Of a stretch of 64,000 nt of DNA, positions 27,241-36,430 are shown piece by piece. Position 1 is the first letter of the stretch, and every line of letters begins with the position of its first letter. Under the pieces are notes generated by a model. It searched no databases. It saw only the letters and a program-made list of their open reading frames with translations, and was not told the DNA's origin. Origin of the DNA: Streptomyces bungoensis. Its GTDB lineage: Bacteria > Actinomycetota > Actinomycetes > Streptomycetales > Streptomycetaceae. The position numbers and the translations under genes were made by a program. The stretch spans positions 522,510 to 586,509 of the forward strand of contig NZ_KQ948853.1 in the NCBI RefSeq assembly GCF_001514215.1. The letters run 5' to 3'.

Positions 27241-27428
27241 GGGTGCTCCAGAGGGTACGCGTCGGGTGCGAGGGCGAGCATAGCCAAGGCATGCGCGAGG
27301 CCTTGAGCGGGCAACTTTCCCGCTGTCGCCAACCTCACGTAGGCGCGTCCCCGGGAGACCCTTAAAATTTGAGTTACTTAACGGTAATTAGCGTCAGTAA
27401 TCACTGCGTCTTTGGAGCGTGAGAGACC

Positions 27429-28586
27429 GTGGCCGGATCGGCTGACTTCGACCTGTACCGCCCGTCCGAGGAGCACGACATGCTCCGCGACGCCGTCCGC
27501 TCCATGGTCGAGGCGAAGATCGCGCCGTACGCCGCGGCGGTGGACGAGGAGGCCCGCTTCCCGCAGGAGGCGCTGGACGCCCTCGTGGCGGGCGACCTGC
27601 ACGCGGTGCACGTACCCGAGGAGTACGGCGGCGCGGGCGCCGACGCCCTCGCCACCGTCATCGTGATCGAGGAGGTGGCCCGCGCCTGCGTCTCCTCCTC
27701 CCTGATCCCCGCGGTGAACAAGCTGGGCTCCCTGCCGGTGATCCTCTCCGGCTCCGAGGACCTGAAGAAGAAGTACCTGGCGCCGCTCGCCAAGGGCGAC
27801 GCGATGTTCTCGTACTGCCTCTCCGAGCCGGAGGCGGGCTCGGACGCCGGCGGCATGAAGACCAAGGCCGTCCGCGACGGCGACCACTGGGTCCTCAACG
27901 GCGTGAAGCGCTGGATCACCAACGCGGGCGTCTCCGAGTACTACACGGTCATGGCCGTGACCGACCCCGAGAAGCGCACCAAGGGCATCTCCGCCTTCGT
28001 CGTCGAGAAGTCCGACGAGGGCGTCTCCTTCGGCGCCCCGGAGAAGAAGCTCGGCATCAAGGGCTCCCCGACCCGCGAGGTCTACTTCGACAACGTCCGC
28101 ATCCCCGCCGACCGCATGATCGGCGCGGAGGGCACCGGCTTCGCCACGGCGATGAAGACGCTGGACCACACCCGCATCACCATCGCCGCCCAGGCCCTCG
28201 GCGTCGCCCAGGGCGCCCTCGACTACGCCAAGGGCTACGTCCAGGAGCGCAAGCAGTTCGGCAAGCCGATCGCCGACTTCCAGGGCATCCAGTTCATGCT
28301 GGCCGACATGGCCATGAAGATCGCCGCCGCCCGCGCCCTGACGTACCAGGCCGCGGCGGCCTCCGAGCGCGGCGACGCCGATCTCACCTTCCAGGGCGCG
28401 GCCGCCAAGTGCTTCGCCTCGGACGTCGCCATGGAGGTCACCACGGACGCCGTCCAGCTCCTCGGGGGCTACGGCTACACCCGCGACTACCCGGTGGAGC
28501 GGATGATGCGGGACGCGAAGATCACGCAGATCTACGAGGGCACGAACCAGGTCCAGCGGATCGTGATGGCCCGCAACCTGCCGTAA
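27429..28586 (+). CDS. acyl-CoA dehydrogenase
   Basis: 385-residue FAD enzyme introducing a trans-2 double bond into acyl-CoA. Domains: N-terminal helices (1-120), middle beta domain with YCLSEPEAGSDAGGMKTKA and WITNAGVSEYYTVMAV, and C-terminal helices with YVQERKQFGKPIADFQ, QLLGGYGYTRDYPVERMMRDAKI, and the catalytic Glu in QIYEGTNQVQR. Length is standard for short/branched-chain dehydrogenases. GTG 27429 with a weak GGAG upstream. The AT-rich stretch at 27363-27400, unusual in this GC-rich DNA, probably carries the promoter and regulator site. Hairpin terminator downstream. Confidence 0.94.
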   Translation: MAGSADFDLYRPSEEHDMLRDAVRSMVEAKIAPYAAAVDEEARFPQEALDALVAGDLHAVHVPEEYGGAGADALATVIVIEEVARACVSSSLIPAVNKLGSLPVILSGSEDLKKKYLAPLAKGDAMFSYCLSEPEAGSDAGGMKTKAVRDGDHWVLNGVKRWITNAGVSEYYTVMAVTDPEKRTKGISAFVVEKSDEGVSFGAPEKKLGIKGSPTREVYFDNVRIPADRMIGAEGTGFATAMKTLDHTRITIAAQALGVAQGALDYAKGYVQERKQFGKPIADFQGIQFMLADMAMKIAAARALTYQAAAASERGDADLTFQGAAAKCFASDVAMEVTTDAVQLLGGYGYTRDYPVERMMRDAKITQIYEGTNQVQRIVMARNLP

Positions 28587-28609
28587 CGGCCGCGGACTCA
28601 CGCTCATCG

Positions 28610-28635
28610 GGAAGGCGCCCTGCGGGGCGCCTTCC
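28610..28635. terminator. hairpin terminator after acyl-CoA dehydrogenase
   Basis: GGAAGGCGCCC (28610-28620), TGCG loop, GGGCGCCTTCC (28625-28635), perfect 11-base stem, 23 bases after the stop. Confidence 0.85.
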
Positions 28636-28745
28636 GTCCGTTGCGGGCCCTCCTGACCGGTCGGTCACATGCGGGCGGAGGCGGGGCGGCGTAGGACGGA
28701 AGCACCCAGGGCCCGCTCCGGGCCCCTGAGCCCCGAGGAGGAGCC

Positions 28746-29108
28746 ATGACCCAGCCCGCAGCCATGACCCCGATGAGCAAGGAGATGCAGGACTGCGTCG
28801 AGGCCTGCATGGCGGCGCACACCGTGTGCGAGGAGACCATGAGCTGCTGCCTGCAGATGGGCGGCCAGTCCCAGATGCAGATCATGCGCGCGCTCATGGA
28901 CTGCTCCGAGACGACCCGGATGTGCGCCGACATGATGATGCGCCGCTCACCCATGTCCCAGGAGATGTGCGCGATGTGCGCCAGGGCGTGCGACATGTGC
29001 GCCGAGGCGTGTATGTCCATGCCGGACGACCAGCAGATGATGCGCTGCGCGGACGCGTGTCGGCGCTGCGCCGAGATGTGCCGGACGATGGCGGGCGCCA
29101 CGATGTGA
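28746..29108 (+). CDS. four-helix-bundle copper storage protein (Csp-like)
   Basis: 120-residue protein with 16 Cys and about 25 Met. The Cys fall in CxxxC/CxxC spacings along predicted helices (DCVEAC, CAMCARACDMCAEAC, CADACRRCAEMC), the pattern of the Csp/DUF326 family, whose members bind many Cu(I) ions inside a four-helix bundle. No signal peptide or Tat motif is present, so it resembles the cytosolic Csp3 class. ATG 28746 has GAGGAGGAG upstream. It has its own terminator. No copper exporter or CsoR-like regulator is adjacent; copper response would need testing. Confidence 0.88.
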   Translation: MTQPAAMTPMSKEMQDCVEACMAAHTVCEETMSCCLQMGGQSQMQIMRALMDCSETTRMCADMMMRRSPMSQEMCAMCARACDMCAEACMSMPDDQQMMRCADACRRCAEMCRTMAGATM

Positions 29109-29128
29109 CCCCGCGCGTGTGAGAGCGG

Positions 29129-29157
29129 TCGAGGGCACCCCTGCCGGGTGCCCTCGA
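29129..29157. terminator. hairpin terminator after the copper-store gene
   Basis: 12-base perfect arms (29129-29140 and 29146-29157), 5-base loop, followed by a TCGTTTG tract. Confidence 0.8.
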
Positions 29158-29181
29158 TCGTTTGTGCGGCATGCTGGTGCC

Positions 29182-30000
29182 GTGAACGGGGCGGAAGCGA
29201 CAACGGCCTTCGACGCGGCCGAGCGGACCATGTGGGCGGGGCGGACCGAGGCGTACGCCGGGAGTTTCGGGCGGCTGTGCGCGTATCCCGTGCCCGCCCT
29301 GCTGGACGCCGCCGGCGTCGGCGCCGGGACCCGGGTCCTCGACGTCGGCACCGGCACCGGCACGGCCGCGCTCGCGGCGGGGGAGCGGGGCGCCCTGGTG
29401 CGGGCCGTGGACGCCGACCCGGGCATGGTCGCCGAGGCGTGCCGGCGGGGAGTGGCGGCGGAGGTCGCCGTCCTGCCGCGGCTGCCGTTCGCGGACGGCG
29501 CGTTCGACGCCGTGGTCGGGAACTTCGTGCTCAACCACGTGGGCCGGCCGCGCACCGCCCTCGCCGAGCTGCGCCGGGTGCTGCGGCCCGGGGGTCGCCT
29601 CGCGGTGACGCTCTGGGGTGCCCGGCGCGGGGCCGGGCAGGAGCTGCTCGGACAGGCGTGCGCCGCCGGAGGGGCCGTACCGCCGGCGTACCTGCCGCGC
29701 CTCGCCCCGGACGAGGACTTCACCCGGACCCCGGACGGCCTGGCCGCCCTCCTCGCGGAGAGCGGCTTCGGCGGTGCCGAGGCCGCCGAGCTGGAGTGGG
29801 ACCACCGGGCGACCGTCGAGGAGTGGTGGAGCGGGGTGGCCGCCGGCGTCGGCAACGTCGGCCTGGTCGTCACCTCCCAGGATCCGGAGACCGCCGGCCG
29901 GGTCCGGCGGGAGTACGAGCGGCTGAGCGCCCGGTACGACGAAGGGGAAGGGCTGCTGGCCCTTCCCCATGTCGCGCTGCTCGCCTCCGCGGCGGCCTGA
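29182..30000 (+). CDS. class I SAM-dependent methyltransferase
   Basis: 272-residue protein. The SAM-binding motif I is VLDVGTGTGTAALAAGERG near residue 50, followed by acidic VDADPGM, motif II-like FDAVVGNFVLNHVGRP, and LRRVLRPGGRLAVTLWG. This is the UbiE/Methyltransf_11 type. The C-terminal third presumably binds substrate; the substrate is unknown. GTG 29182 is the plausible start; no ribosome-binding site is evident. It converges with the first LCP gene, with 15 bases between stops. Confidence 0.87.
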   Translation: MNGAEATTAFDAAERTMWAGRTEAYAGSFGRLCAYPVPALLDAAGVGAGTRVLDVGTGTGTAALAAGERGALVRAVDADPGMVAEACRRGVAAEVAVLPRLPFADGAFDAVVGNFVLNHVGRPRTALAELRRVLRPGGRLAVTLWGARRGAGQELLGQACAAGGAVPPAYLPRLAPDEDFTRTPDGLAALLAESGFGGAEAAELEWDHRATVEEWWSGVAAGVGNVGLVVTSQDPETAGRVRREYERLSARYDEGEGLLALPHVALLASAAA

Positions 30001-30015
30001 GCCGGACCCGAGACC

Positions 30016-31308
30016 CTAGTTGCCGGAGACGGTGACCTTCTGGTCGTTCTTCAACTCGTCCACCAGCGTCTTCACCTTCGCCTTGTCCCAGACGAGGTTG
30101 CCGCCCGTGGAGCCGGAGACCGGCATGTTCATCGAGGTGCCGCCACCGCCGCTGACGCCCTTCATCGCCCAGAACATGGACGCCAGGTCCCACAGGCTCA
30201 TGTCCTTGTCGACGGTGAGCGTGTCCAGACCGGCGCTCATGGTCGGGTAGAACTTGAAGGGGTTCAGCACGGTCGACGGGGTGGCCACCTGGTGGGCCAG
30301 GGCCGACAGGAACTTCTGCTGGTTCTTGGTGCGCTGCAGGTCGGAGGCGGCGAAGGCGTGCCGGGTGCGGACGAACGCCAGCGCCTCCTCGCCGTTCAGG
30401 GTCTGCTTGCCGGCCTTGAAGTCGGCGCCCGAGTACTTGTCCTTGAAGCCCTTGTCGATGGTGATGTCGACTCCGCCGACCGCGTCCACGATCTTGGCGA
30501 AGCCGGCGAAGCCGATCTCCACGTAGTGGTCGATGTGCAGGCCGGTGTTGTACTCGACGGTGCGCACCAGGAGGGTCGGGCCGTCCTCGGCGTAGGCCGC
30601 GTTCAGCTTGGTGTGCCGGCCCTGGTTCGGGTAGACCTTGCCGGACGTCGACCCCTTGTACGAGGGGATCACCACGTCCGAGTCACGCGGCAGCGAGACC
30701 AGCGTGTCGCCGTTGTCGCCGACGTGCAGGATCATCATCGAGTCGGTGCGCTGGCCCTGGGCGGAGCCGGTGTGCAGCTTCTTCTTGTCCTCGGCCGTCA
30801 TGCCCTTGCGGCTGTCGGAGCCGACGATCAGGTAGTTCGTGCCCGCGCCGGCCTCGGGCCGGTCGATGACCTTGGACAGGTCGACGTCCCGGTGCAGCTT
30901 GGAGTCGGCCCAGAAGTAGGTGGCCACCGATGTGACGATCAGCACGGTCGCCAGCGTGATCGCGGTCCACTTGATCCGGCGCCGCCAGTTCGGGGCGGGG
31001 CGCGGACCCCCGCCGCGGGGCCCCTCCGGGCCGCCGCCGTAGACCTGGCCCGTGTTGTAGCCGCTGTCGTAGCCGTCGTCGTAACCGTCGTGGCCCTGGC
31101 CGTCGACGTACGTGGGCTGCTGCGGGACTCCGCCGCCGTACGCCGGCGCCGCCGGGCCGGGGCGGCCGTGGGAACGCTGCCCGGGCGGTACCGGCCCGCG
31201 CTGCACCTGGCGCATCACGCGCGGACCTTCCGGCTGTGCGCCGGCGCTGCCGCGTCCGTAGCGCGGGCCGCGGTTGTCGTCGGACCATCCCTGGGGCCAG
31301 TCATTCAT
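30016..31308 (-). CDS. LCP (LytR-CpsA-Psr) family cell wall ligase 1
   Basis: 430-residue type II membrane protein. The N-terminal 105 residues are cytoplasmic, Gly/Pro/Tyr-rich (YDDGYDSGYNTG), then basic NWRRRIKW and one membrane helix (about 112-131). The external LCP domain shows NYLIVGSDSRKG, TDSMMILHV, LVSLPRDSDVVIP, LNAAYAEDGP, HIDHYVEIGFAGF, VDAVGGVDI, and LAFVRTRH, with the Arg and Asp residues that bind the polyprenyl-pyrophosphate donor. No LytR_C domain follows. LCP enzymes transfer anionic glycopolymers to peptidoglycan. ATG 31308 is followed by the MNDWPQG motif; a ribosome-binding site is weak. Confidence 0.92.
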   Translation of the reverse strand: MNDWPQGWSDDNRGPRYGRGSAGAQPEGPRVMRQVQRGPVPPGQRSHGRPGPAAPAYGGGVPQQPTYVDGQGHDGYDDGYDSGYNTGQVYGGGPEGPRGGGPRPAPNWRRRIKWTAITLATVLIVTSVATYFWADSKLHRDVDLSKVIDRPEAGAGTNYLIVGSDSRKGMTAEDKKKLHTGSAQGQRTDSMMILHVGDNGDTLVSLPRDSDVVIPSYKGSTSGKVYPNQGRHTKLNAAYAEDGPTLLVRTVEYNTGLHIDHYVEIGFAGFAKIVDAVGGVDITIDKGFKDKYSGADFKAGKQTLNGEEALAFVRTRHAFAASDLQRTKNQQKFLSALAHQVATPSTVLNPFKFYPTMSAGLDTLTVDKDMSLWDLASMFWAMKGVSGGGGTSMNMPVSGSTGGNLVWDKAKVKTLVDELKNDQKVTVSGN

Positions 31309-31427
31309 GGGGCCCAGTGTGCAGGGCGCCGCTACGGGTCTTACAAGGGATGTCGGAAAATCAGAGCGCCGCTGTTGCGAAGCCGACACAAATTCCGCGA
31401 TTGTCGCTTCGGCATAGGGTGGGGGCC

Positions 31428-31976
31428 ATGACAGACCTGGCCCCCGACGCGGAACCGGACATCCCCGGCAAGCCGACGTCCGCCTCCCGCACCACGCTCA
31501 GCCACATCATGACCCACAACGACACCAACCTCCTGGGCACGGTGCACGGCGGAGTGATCATGAAGCTGGTCGACGACGCCGCGGGCGCGGTGGCCGGCCG
31601 GCACTCGGGCGGCCCCGCCGTCACCGCGTCCATGGACGAGATGGCCTTCCTCGAGCCGGTCCGCGTCGGTGATCTGGTCCATGTGAAGGCCCAGGTCAAC
31701 TGGACCGGCCGGACCTCCATGGAGATCGGCGTCCGGGTCCTCGCCGAGCGCTGGAACGAGTCGGCGCCGCCCACCCAGGTCGGCTCGGCCTACCTGGTCT
31801 TCGCGGCCGTGGACGCCGACGGCAAGCCGCGCCGGGTACCGCCGGTCGTCCCCGAGACCGACCGCGACCGCCGCCGCTACCAGGAGGCCCAGATCCGCCG
31901 CACCCACCGCCTGGCCCGCCGCCGCGCCATCCGCGAGCTGCGTGAACGGCGGACGGCGGAGGGCTTCACGGACTGA
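31428..31976 (+). CDS. acyl-CoA thioesterase (hotdog fold)
   Basis: 183-residue protein of the acyl-CoA hydrolase (BACH/YciA) family. The hotdog signature is THNDTNLLGTVHGGVIMKLVDDAAGAVAGRHSG with the conserved Asn and HGG; VTASMDEMAFLEPVRVGDLVHVKAQVNWTGRTSMEIGVRV follows. The C-terminal 40 residues are Arg-rich and helical. It hydrolyses acyl-CoA to free acid and CoA. ATG 31428 follows GGGTGGGGG. It diverges from LCP 1 and converges with LCP 2; its presence amid the LCP genes may be coincidental. Confidence 0.9.
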   Translation: MTDLAPDAEPDIPGKPTSASRTTLSHIMTHNDTNLLGTVHGGVIMKLVDDAAGAVAGRHSGGPAVTASMDEMAFLEPVRVGDLVHVKAQVNWTGRTSMEIGVRVLAERWNESAPPTQVGSAYLVFAAVDADGKPRRVPPVVPETDRDRRRYQEAQIRRTHRLARRRAIRELRERRTAEGFTD

Positions 31977-32006
31977 GGCCGGTGTGATCCGAACGACAGG
32001 GCCTGG

Positions 32007-33560
32007 CTAGACGGTCCCGGGGCACACCACGTCGGTGCCGCGCACCGCGCCCTGGTCCGGCCTGGCCGGGTCCTCGGCCTTGACCCGGCGCACCTTGCGC
32101 GCGTCCTGGAAGTCCGCCCCGGTGGTCACCCTCAGCGTCTGGCCCTGGCCCGGTACCGCGCGCAGTTCGCTGCCGGGCAGGGCCGCCGCCAGGCTGCGGG
32201 CGGAACGGTCCCAGCGGGGGTCGTAGGAGATCAGCGTGCGCCGGACGTCGTGGACGGCCGCGGTGGTCGGCCTGTGGGTGACGGCGAAGCCGGCCGTGCC
32301 GAGCGCCGCGTCGAGGCGCTTGGCGACACCTTGCGTCGCGGTCCCGTTCTCCACCTGGACCCGGATCCGCCGCGGGTCGACCTCGACCGGCACCGCCACC
32401 GGGCCCCGCGGCCGCGGTCGGTCCACGGTGAGCGGCCTGTCGTCGCGCAGGGAGGCGAACAGCCCGGCGGCCGCCGCCTGGTCCCACTTCAGCGTCGAGC
32501 CGACGCCCTTGACCGGGAAGTCCATCTGCCCGATGGGCACGGTGGCGAACTCGGAGGACGACAGGGAGAAGTTCCGCATCGCCCGGCCGAGGTCCAGCAG
32601 CTCGTCGGTGCCGAAGCCCTTGTCCGCGCGGACCGAGCCGAGCACCGCCCGGGTCACGTCCCGGAACCTGATCGGGTTCAGCAGCACCCCGGAGGAGGTG
32701 GCCCGCTCGATCAGCGCCGCCAGGAACCGCTGCTGCCGCTTCATCCGGCCCAGGTCGCTCGCCGCGTCCACGTGCCGGGCGCGCACGTACTGCAGGGCCT
32801 GGCCGCCCTTGAGGAGGTGGGTGCCGGGGGAGAGGTCGAGGCCGGTGTAGCTGTCCTTCAGCGGGGCCGGGGTGCAGATCCGCACCCCGCCGAGCACGTC
32901 CACCGTGCGCATGAAGCTGGTGAAGTCGACCTCCAGATAGTGGTCGATCTTCAGATGGGTCAGGCCCTCGACGGTGGCGATGGTCAGCTGGGGACCGCCC
33001 TCGGCGTAGGCCGCGTTCAGTTTGACGGCGTGCGCGGGGTGCCGCCGCCCGGTGGCCGGGTCGACGCGCTCGGGCACCTCGGCGTAGGAGTCGCGGGGCA
33101 GGCTGATCACGCTGGCCCGCTCCCGGTCCGCCGAGATGTGCACGATCATCATCGTGTCGGTGCAGTGGCAGGGCTGACCGCCGAGCCGGAACGCGCGCCG
33201 CTCCTCCTCGCTGATCTTGTCGCGGCCGTCGGTGCCGACCAGCAGGACGTTCGTGCCGTGGCCCGCGCGGGGCCGGTTCTTCATGTCCTTGAAGGCGTCG
33301 ACCCGGGCGATGCCGGCATCCAGGCTGGAGACGACGGCGTGGCCGATGCCGGCCGAGGCGAGGACCACGACGGACAGCGTGGTCACCGCCCGCATGGCCC
33401 AGCGCGGCCGCCGGCGCGGCGGGCGCGGTGCGGCCCGCTCGGGCGGCCGTGGCACACGGCGGGGCGGCTGCGGTCGGCGCTGCGGCCGGGCAGGGGACCG
33501 TGGCGGGCTGGGCAAAGGGGACACCTCCGGACGACGGCCGTACGTGGGATCCGTGAGCAC
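32007..33560 (-). CDS. LCP family cell wall ligase 2 with LytR_C domain
   Basis: 517-residue protein. A Pro/Arg-rich cytoplasmic tail (1-53) precedes one membrane helix (about 55-75). The LCP domain shows TNVLLVGTDGRD, CTDTMMIVHI, VISLPRDSYAEVP, LNAAYAEGGP, KIDHYLEVDF, VDVLGGVRICTP and LQYVRARHVD. A LytR_C domain follows (about 395-490, IRVQVENGTATQGVAKRL...). GTG 33560 is used; no ribosome-binding site is clear and other starts are possible. It shares an 84-base divergent gap with the GT2 gene. Confidence 0.9.
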   Translation of the reverse strand: MLTDPTYGRRPEVSPLPSPPRSPARPQRRPQPPRRVPRPPERAAPRPPRRRPRWAMRAVTTLSVVVLASAGIGHAVVSSLDAGIARVDAFKDMKNRPRAGHGTNVLLVGTDGRDKISEEERRAFRLGGQPCHCTDTMMIVHISADRERASVISLPRDSYAEVPERVDPATGRRHPAHAVKLNAAYAEGGPQLTIATVEGLTHLKIDHYLEVDFTSFMRTVDVLGGVRICTPAPLKDSYTGLDLSPGTHLLKGGQALQYVRARHVDAASDLGRMKRQQRFLAALIERATSSGVLLNPIRFRDVTRAVLGSVRADKGFGTDELLDLGRAMRNFSLSSSEFATVPIGQMDFPVKGVGSTLKWDQAAAAGLFASLRDDRPLTVDRPRPRGPVAVPVEVDPRRIRVQVENGTATQGVAKRLDAALGTAGFAVTHRPTTAAVHDVRRTLISYDPRWDRSARSLAAALPGSELRAVPGQGQTLRVTTGADFQDARKVRRVKAEDPARPDQGAVRGTDVVCPGTV

Positions 33561-33644
33561 GGTAGGCCGATACGACCTTCATCCCGCGCCTCCGCCCAGG
33601 CGGCGCGCACCGGTGTCCCCCGTTCGCGGTAACGTGATCCCCCT

Positions 33645-34688
33645 ATGAACGCCAAGCCCGACGTGCGGCTCCCCGCCGTTTCTGTGATCATGCCGGTCCT
33701 CAACGAGGAGCGGCATCTGCGCGGGGCCGTCCAAGCGATCCTCGCGCAGGAGTACGCCGGCGAGATGGAGGTCGTGATCGCCCTCGGTCCGTCCACGGAC
33801 CGCACGGACGAGATCGCCGCCGAGCTGGTCTCCGAGACCGCGTCCCGTGCGAACAAGCGCGTGCACACCGTGCCGAACCCGACCGGCCGCACCCCCGCCG
33901 CGCTGAACGCGGCGATCAAGGCCTCCCGGCATCCGGTCGTGGTCCGGGTCGACGGTCACGGCATGCTCTCGCCGAACTACATCGCGACCGCCGTCCGGCT
34001 CCTGGAGGAGACCGGCGCGCAGAACGTCGGCGGCATCATGCACGCCGAGGGCGAGAACGACTGGGAGCACGCGGTCGCCGCCGCCATGACCTCGAAGATC
34101 GGCGTCGGCAACGCGGCCTTCCACACCGGCGGCCAGGCCGGCCCGGCCGAGACGGTGTACCTGGGCGTCTTCCGCCGTGAGGCGCTGGAGCGGCAGGGCG
34201 GGTACAACGAGGAGTTCATCCGCGCCCAGGACTGGGAGCTGAACTTCCGCATACGCGAGGCGGGCGGCCTGATCTGGTTCTCGCCGGAGCTGCGGGTGTC
34301 GTACCGGCCGCGGCCGAGCGTGCGCGCCCTCGCCAAGCAGTACAAGGACTACGGCCGCTGGCGCCACGTCGTCGCCCGCTACCACGAGGGCTCCATCAAC
34401 CTGCGCTACCTCGCCCCGCCGACGGCGGTGTGCGCGATCGCGGCCGGGATCGTGGCAGGCGCGGCGCTGACCCCGTGGGCTCTCGTGATCCCCGGGGGCT
34501 ACCTCGCGGCGATCGTCCTCGGGTCCGTCCCGGCCGGCAAGGGCCTGCCGCTCAAGGCCCGGCTGCAGATCCCGGTGGCCCTGGCCACCATGCACATGTC
34601 GTGGGGCTGGGGCTTCCTGACCAGCCCGAAGTCCCTGGCGAGGAAGGTCATCGCCTCACGCCGGCCAGCCGTCCTCGAGCCGCACTGA
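33645..34688 (+). CDS. family 2 glycosyltransferase (ExoA-like)
   Basis: 347-residue enzyme. GT-A domain: VSVIMPVLNEERHLRGAV at residue 12, GPSTDRTDEIA, NAAIKASRHPVVVRVDGHGMLSP (Asp-x-His metal site in place of DxD), and RRQGGYNEEF-type region followed by AQDWELNFRIREAGG. Two hydrophobic segments at the C-terminal end (about 260-300) anchor it to the membrane. Such enzymes add sugars to lipid-linked glycans. ATG 33645 lacks a ribosome-binding site; TAACGT nine bases upstream hints at a near-leaderless message. It lies inside the LCP cluster, so it may build the polymer that the LCP enzymes attach. Confidence 0.9.
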   Translation: MNAKPDVRLPAVSVIMPVLNEERHLRGAVQAILAQEYAGEMEVVIALGPSTDRTDEIAAELVSETASRANKRVHTVPNPTGRTPAALNAAIKASRHPVVVRVDGHGMLSPNYIATAVRLLEETGAQNVGGIMHAEGENDWEHAVAAAMTSKIGVGNAAFHTGGQAGPAETVYLGVFRREALERQGGYNEEFIRAQDWELNFRIREAGGLIWFSPELRVSYRPRPSVRALAKQYKDYGRWRHVVARYHEGSINLRYLAPPTAVCAIAAGIVAGAALTPWALVIPGGYLAAIVLGSVPAGKGLPLKARLQIPVALATMHMSWGWGFLTSPKSLARKVIASRRPAVLEPH

Positions 34689-34705
34689 GCCCAGAGGGAG
34701 CACCG

Positions 34706-34757
34706 GCACAGGGCCCTCCCTCCCCGTCCGCGAGGACGGGGAGGGAGGGCCCTGTGC
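34706..34757. terminator. 24-base-pair bidirectional terminator
   Basis: Perfect 24-base arms (34706-34729 and 34734-34757) with a GCGA loop, between the convergent GT2 and LCP 3 genes (it ends seven bases short of the LCP 3 stop). Unusually long and perfect. Confidence 0.9.
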
Positions 34758-34763
34758 GTCGGT

Positions 34764-36401
34764 TCACCACTGGTAGGGCTTGTACACCGGCATGCACGGC
34801 GACGTGTCCGCGCCGTTGATGGCGTCGGCGTCGCTCGGCAGGTCCCCGGCCTTCGGGGCGGACGCCTTCGGGTAGGCCGTGCCCGTGCGCCAGTCCGCGC
34901 CGACGACCAGGGTGACCCCCGAGACGTCGGTCGACTGCTTGACCTGGTCCATCGGGATGCCCAGCGCCTTCGCGACGGCCTGCGCGTCGCCCTCCAGGTC
35001 GGCGCTCGGGTAGCGCACGACCGTCCGGTCCTCGGACAGGGCCGCCGAGGTGTCGGCCGCGGCCCGGCCGTACCCCTTGCCCGCCAGCGCCTGGACGATC
35101 GCCCCGGCCCGGTGGGGGACGGGGGCGTCGGTGGCGGACCGCGTGGCGTTCTGCACCAGCACCCCGAGCCGGGCCGCGTCGACCGAGGGCGCCTTGGCCG
35201 GCGCGGCCGAGCCCGCCTTCTTCGCGCCGGAGCCGGACGACTTGCCGTTCTTGTCGAGCGCCACGTCGTCGCGGAGCATCTGCCAGATCCGGTCGGCGCC
35301 CTTGGCCGGCACCACGTGCTCGCTGTTGCTCGGGTCGTCGACGTTGGGCATCGTCACCGACGTGATGCGGTTCGACGGAACCGACTTCATCTCCATGCCC
35401 AGGTCGTACAGCTTCTTGACCGTGCCGATCTCCTCGGAGACCTTCAGCGACTTGGTGGCCGCCTCGGCCAGGTCCATCAGCCGGCCGGTGTCGGTGAAGA
35501 CGTTCTGCTGCCTGAGCGTGCGCATCATCGAGTTCAGGTACATGTGCTGGGCGCGGGCGCGCATCAGGTCGCTGCCCCAGGCGTGCCGGGTACGCAGCCA
35601 CTGCAGCGCCTGCACGTCCTTGACCTTGTGCCGCCCGGCAGTCAGCTTCAGCCCGGAGCCGCCGCGCTGGGCGGGCGTCGAGTGGTCCCAGACGTTCTGC
35701 TTCACACAGACCTCGACGCCGCCGATGGCGTCCGCCATGTTCACCACGCCCGCGAAGTCGATCATCATCCAGTGGTCGATGTAGACGTGGGTGAGGTTCT
35801 CCCAGGTGGCCAGCGTGCAGCCGGCGCCGCCCCGGGCCAGGGTGGTGTTGATGATGTCGTTGGTCGCCGGGTAGACCTTGCCGGTCTTCGGGTCCGTGCA
35901 CTTCGGGATGTCGACGCGGGTGTCGCGGGGGATGCTCACCATGGCGGCGCTTCTGCGGTCCGCGGACAGGTGGATCAGCATCTGCACGTCGGCGAGCGGC
36001 GGACTGCCGACACTGGACCTGCTGCCGCCGAGCTCGAGGTTCCGCGCGGAGTTACGGCTGTCGGAGCCGATCAGCAGGATGTTCAGGGGGGTCTGCCCGG
36101 CCGCGTTCGGGCGGGTCCGCAGCGCCTTGGAGTCGTCGCCGCTGCTGCGCGCGCCCTTCTGGATGTTGCCGTTCAGGTGCTGGTAGTACAGGTATCCGGC
36201 GCCGGCCGTGCCGAGTATGACCACCGCGAGGACGGTCGCCGACCAGCGCAGCACGCGCCGCCGGCGCCGCGGTCTGCCGGCCGTCGGGCCCCCGCGCCCG
36301 CCGCCCCGCCGTCCGCCGCCGTCCGGCGCGTCCCCCGCCCGCGGCGCGAGCGACATCGTGTCCTCGACCGCGGGTTCCCCCCGCACACCGCTCTGCGACA
36401 A
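34764..36401 (-). CDS. LCP family cell wall ligase 3 with LytR_C domain
   Basis: About 545 residues. Short Gly/Arg-rich cytoplasmic N-terminus, one membrane helix near residues 50-72, LCP domain (LNILLIGSDSRN, LADVQMLIHL, MVSIPRDTRVDIP, NTTLARGGAGC, YIDHWMMIDF, ADAIGGVEVC, LQWLRTRHAWGSD), then a Ser/Ala linker and a LytR_C domain from about residue 405 (LGVLVQNATRSATDAP). A TTG start at 36401 is preferred because GGGGAGG lies seven bases upstream; the alternative ATG at 36428 is directly beside the upstream terminator hairpin and has no ribosome-binding site. The gene is separated from LCP 4 by that hairpin. Confidence 0.85.
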   Translation of the reverse strand: MSQSGVRGEPAVEDTMSLAPRAGDAPDGGGRRGGGRGGPTAGRPRRRRRVLRWSATVLAVVILGTAGAGYLYYQHLNGNIQKGARSSGDDSKALRTRPNAAGQTPLNILLIGSDSRNSARNLELGGSRSSVGSPPLADVQMLIHLSADRRSAAMVSIPRDTRVDIPKCTDPKTGKVYPATNDIINTTLARGGAGCTLATWENLTHVYIDHWMMIDFAGVVNMADAIGGVEVCVKQNVWDHSTPAQRGGSGLKLTAGRHKVKDVQALQWLRTRHAWGSDLMRARAQHMYLNSMMRTLRQQNVFTDTGRLMDLAEAATKSLKVSEEIGTVKKLYDLGMEMKSVPSNRITSVTMPNVDDPSNSEHVVPAKGADRIWQMLRDDVALDKNGKSSGSGAKKAGSAAPAKAPSVDAARLGVLVQNATRSATDAPVPHRAGAIVQALAGKGYGRAAADTSAALSEDRTVVRYPSADLEGDAQAVAKALGIPMDQVKQSTDVSGVTLVVGADWRTGTAYPKASAPKAGDLPSDADAINGADTSPCMPVYKPYQW

Positions 36402-36430
36402 CTCCCTGCCTCCCCACCCTCGCGCCATGA

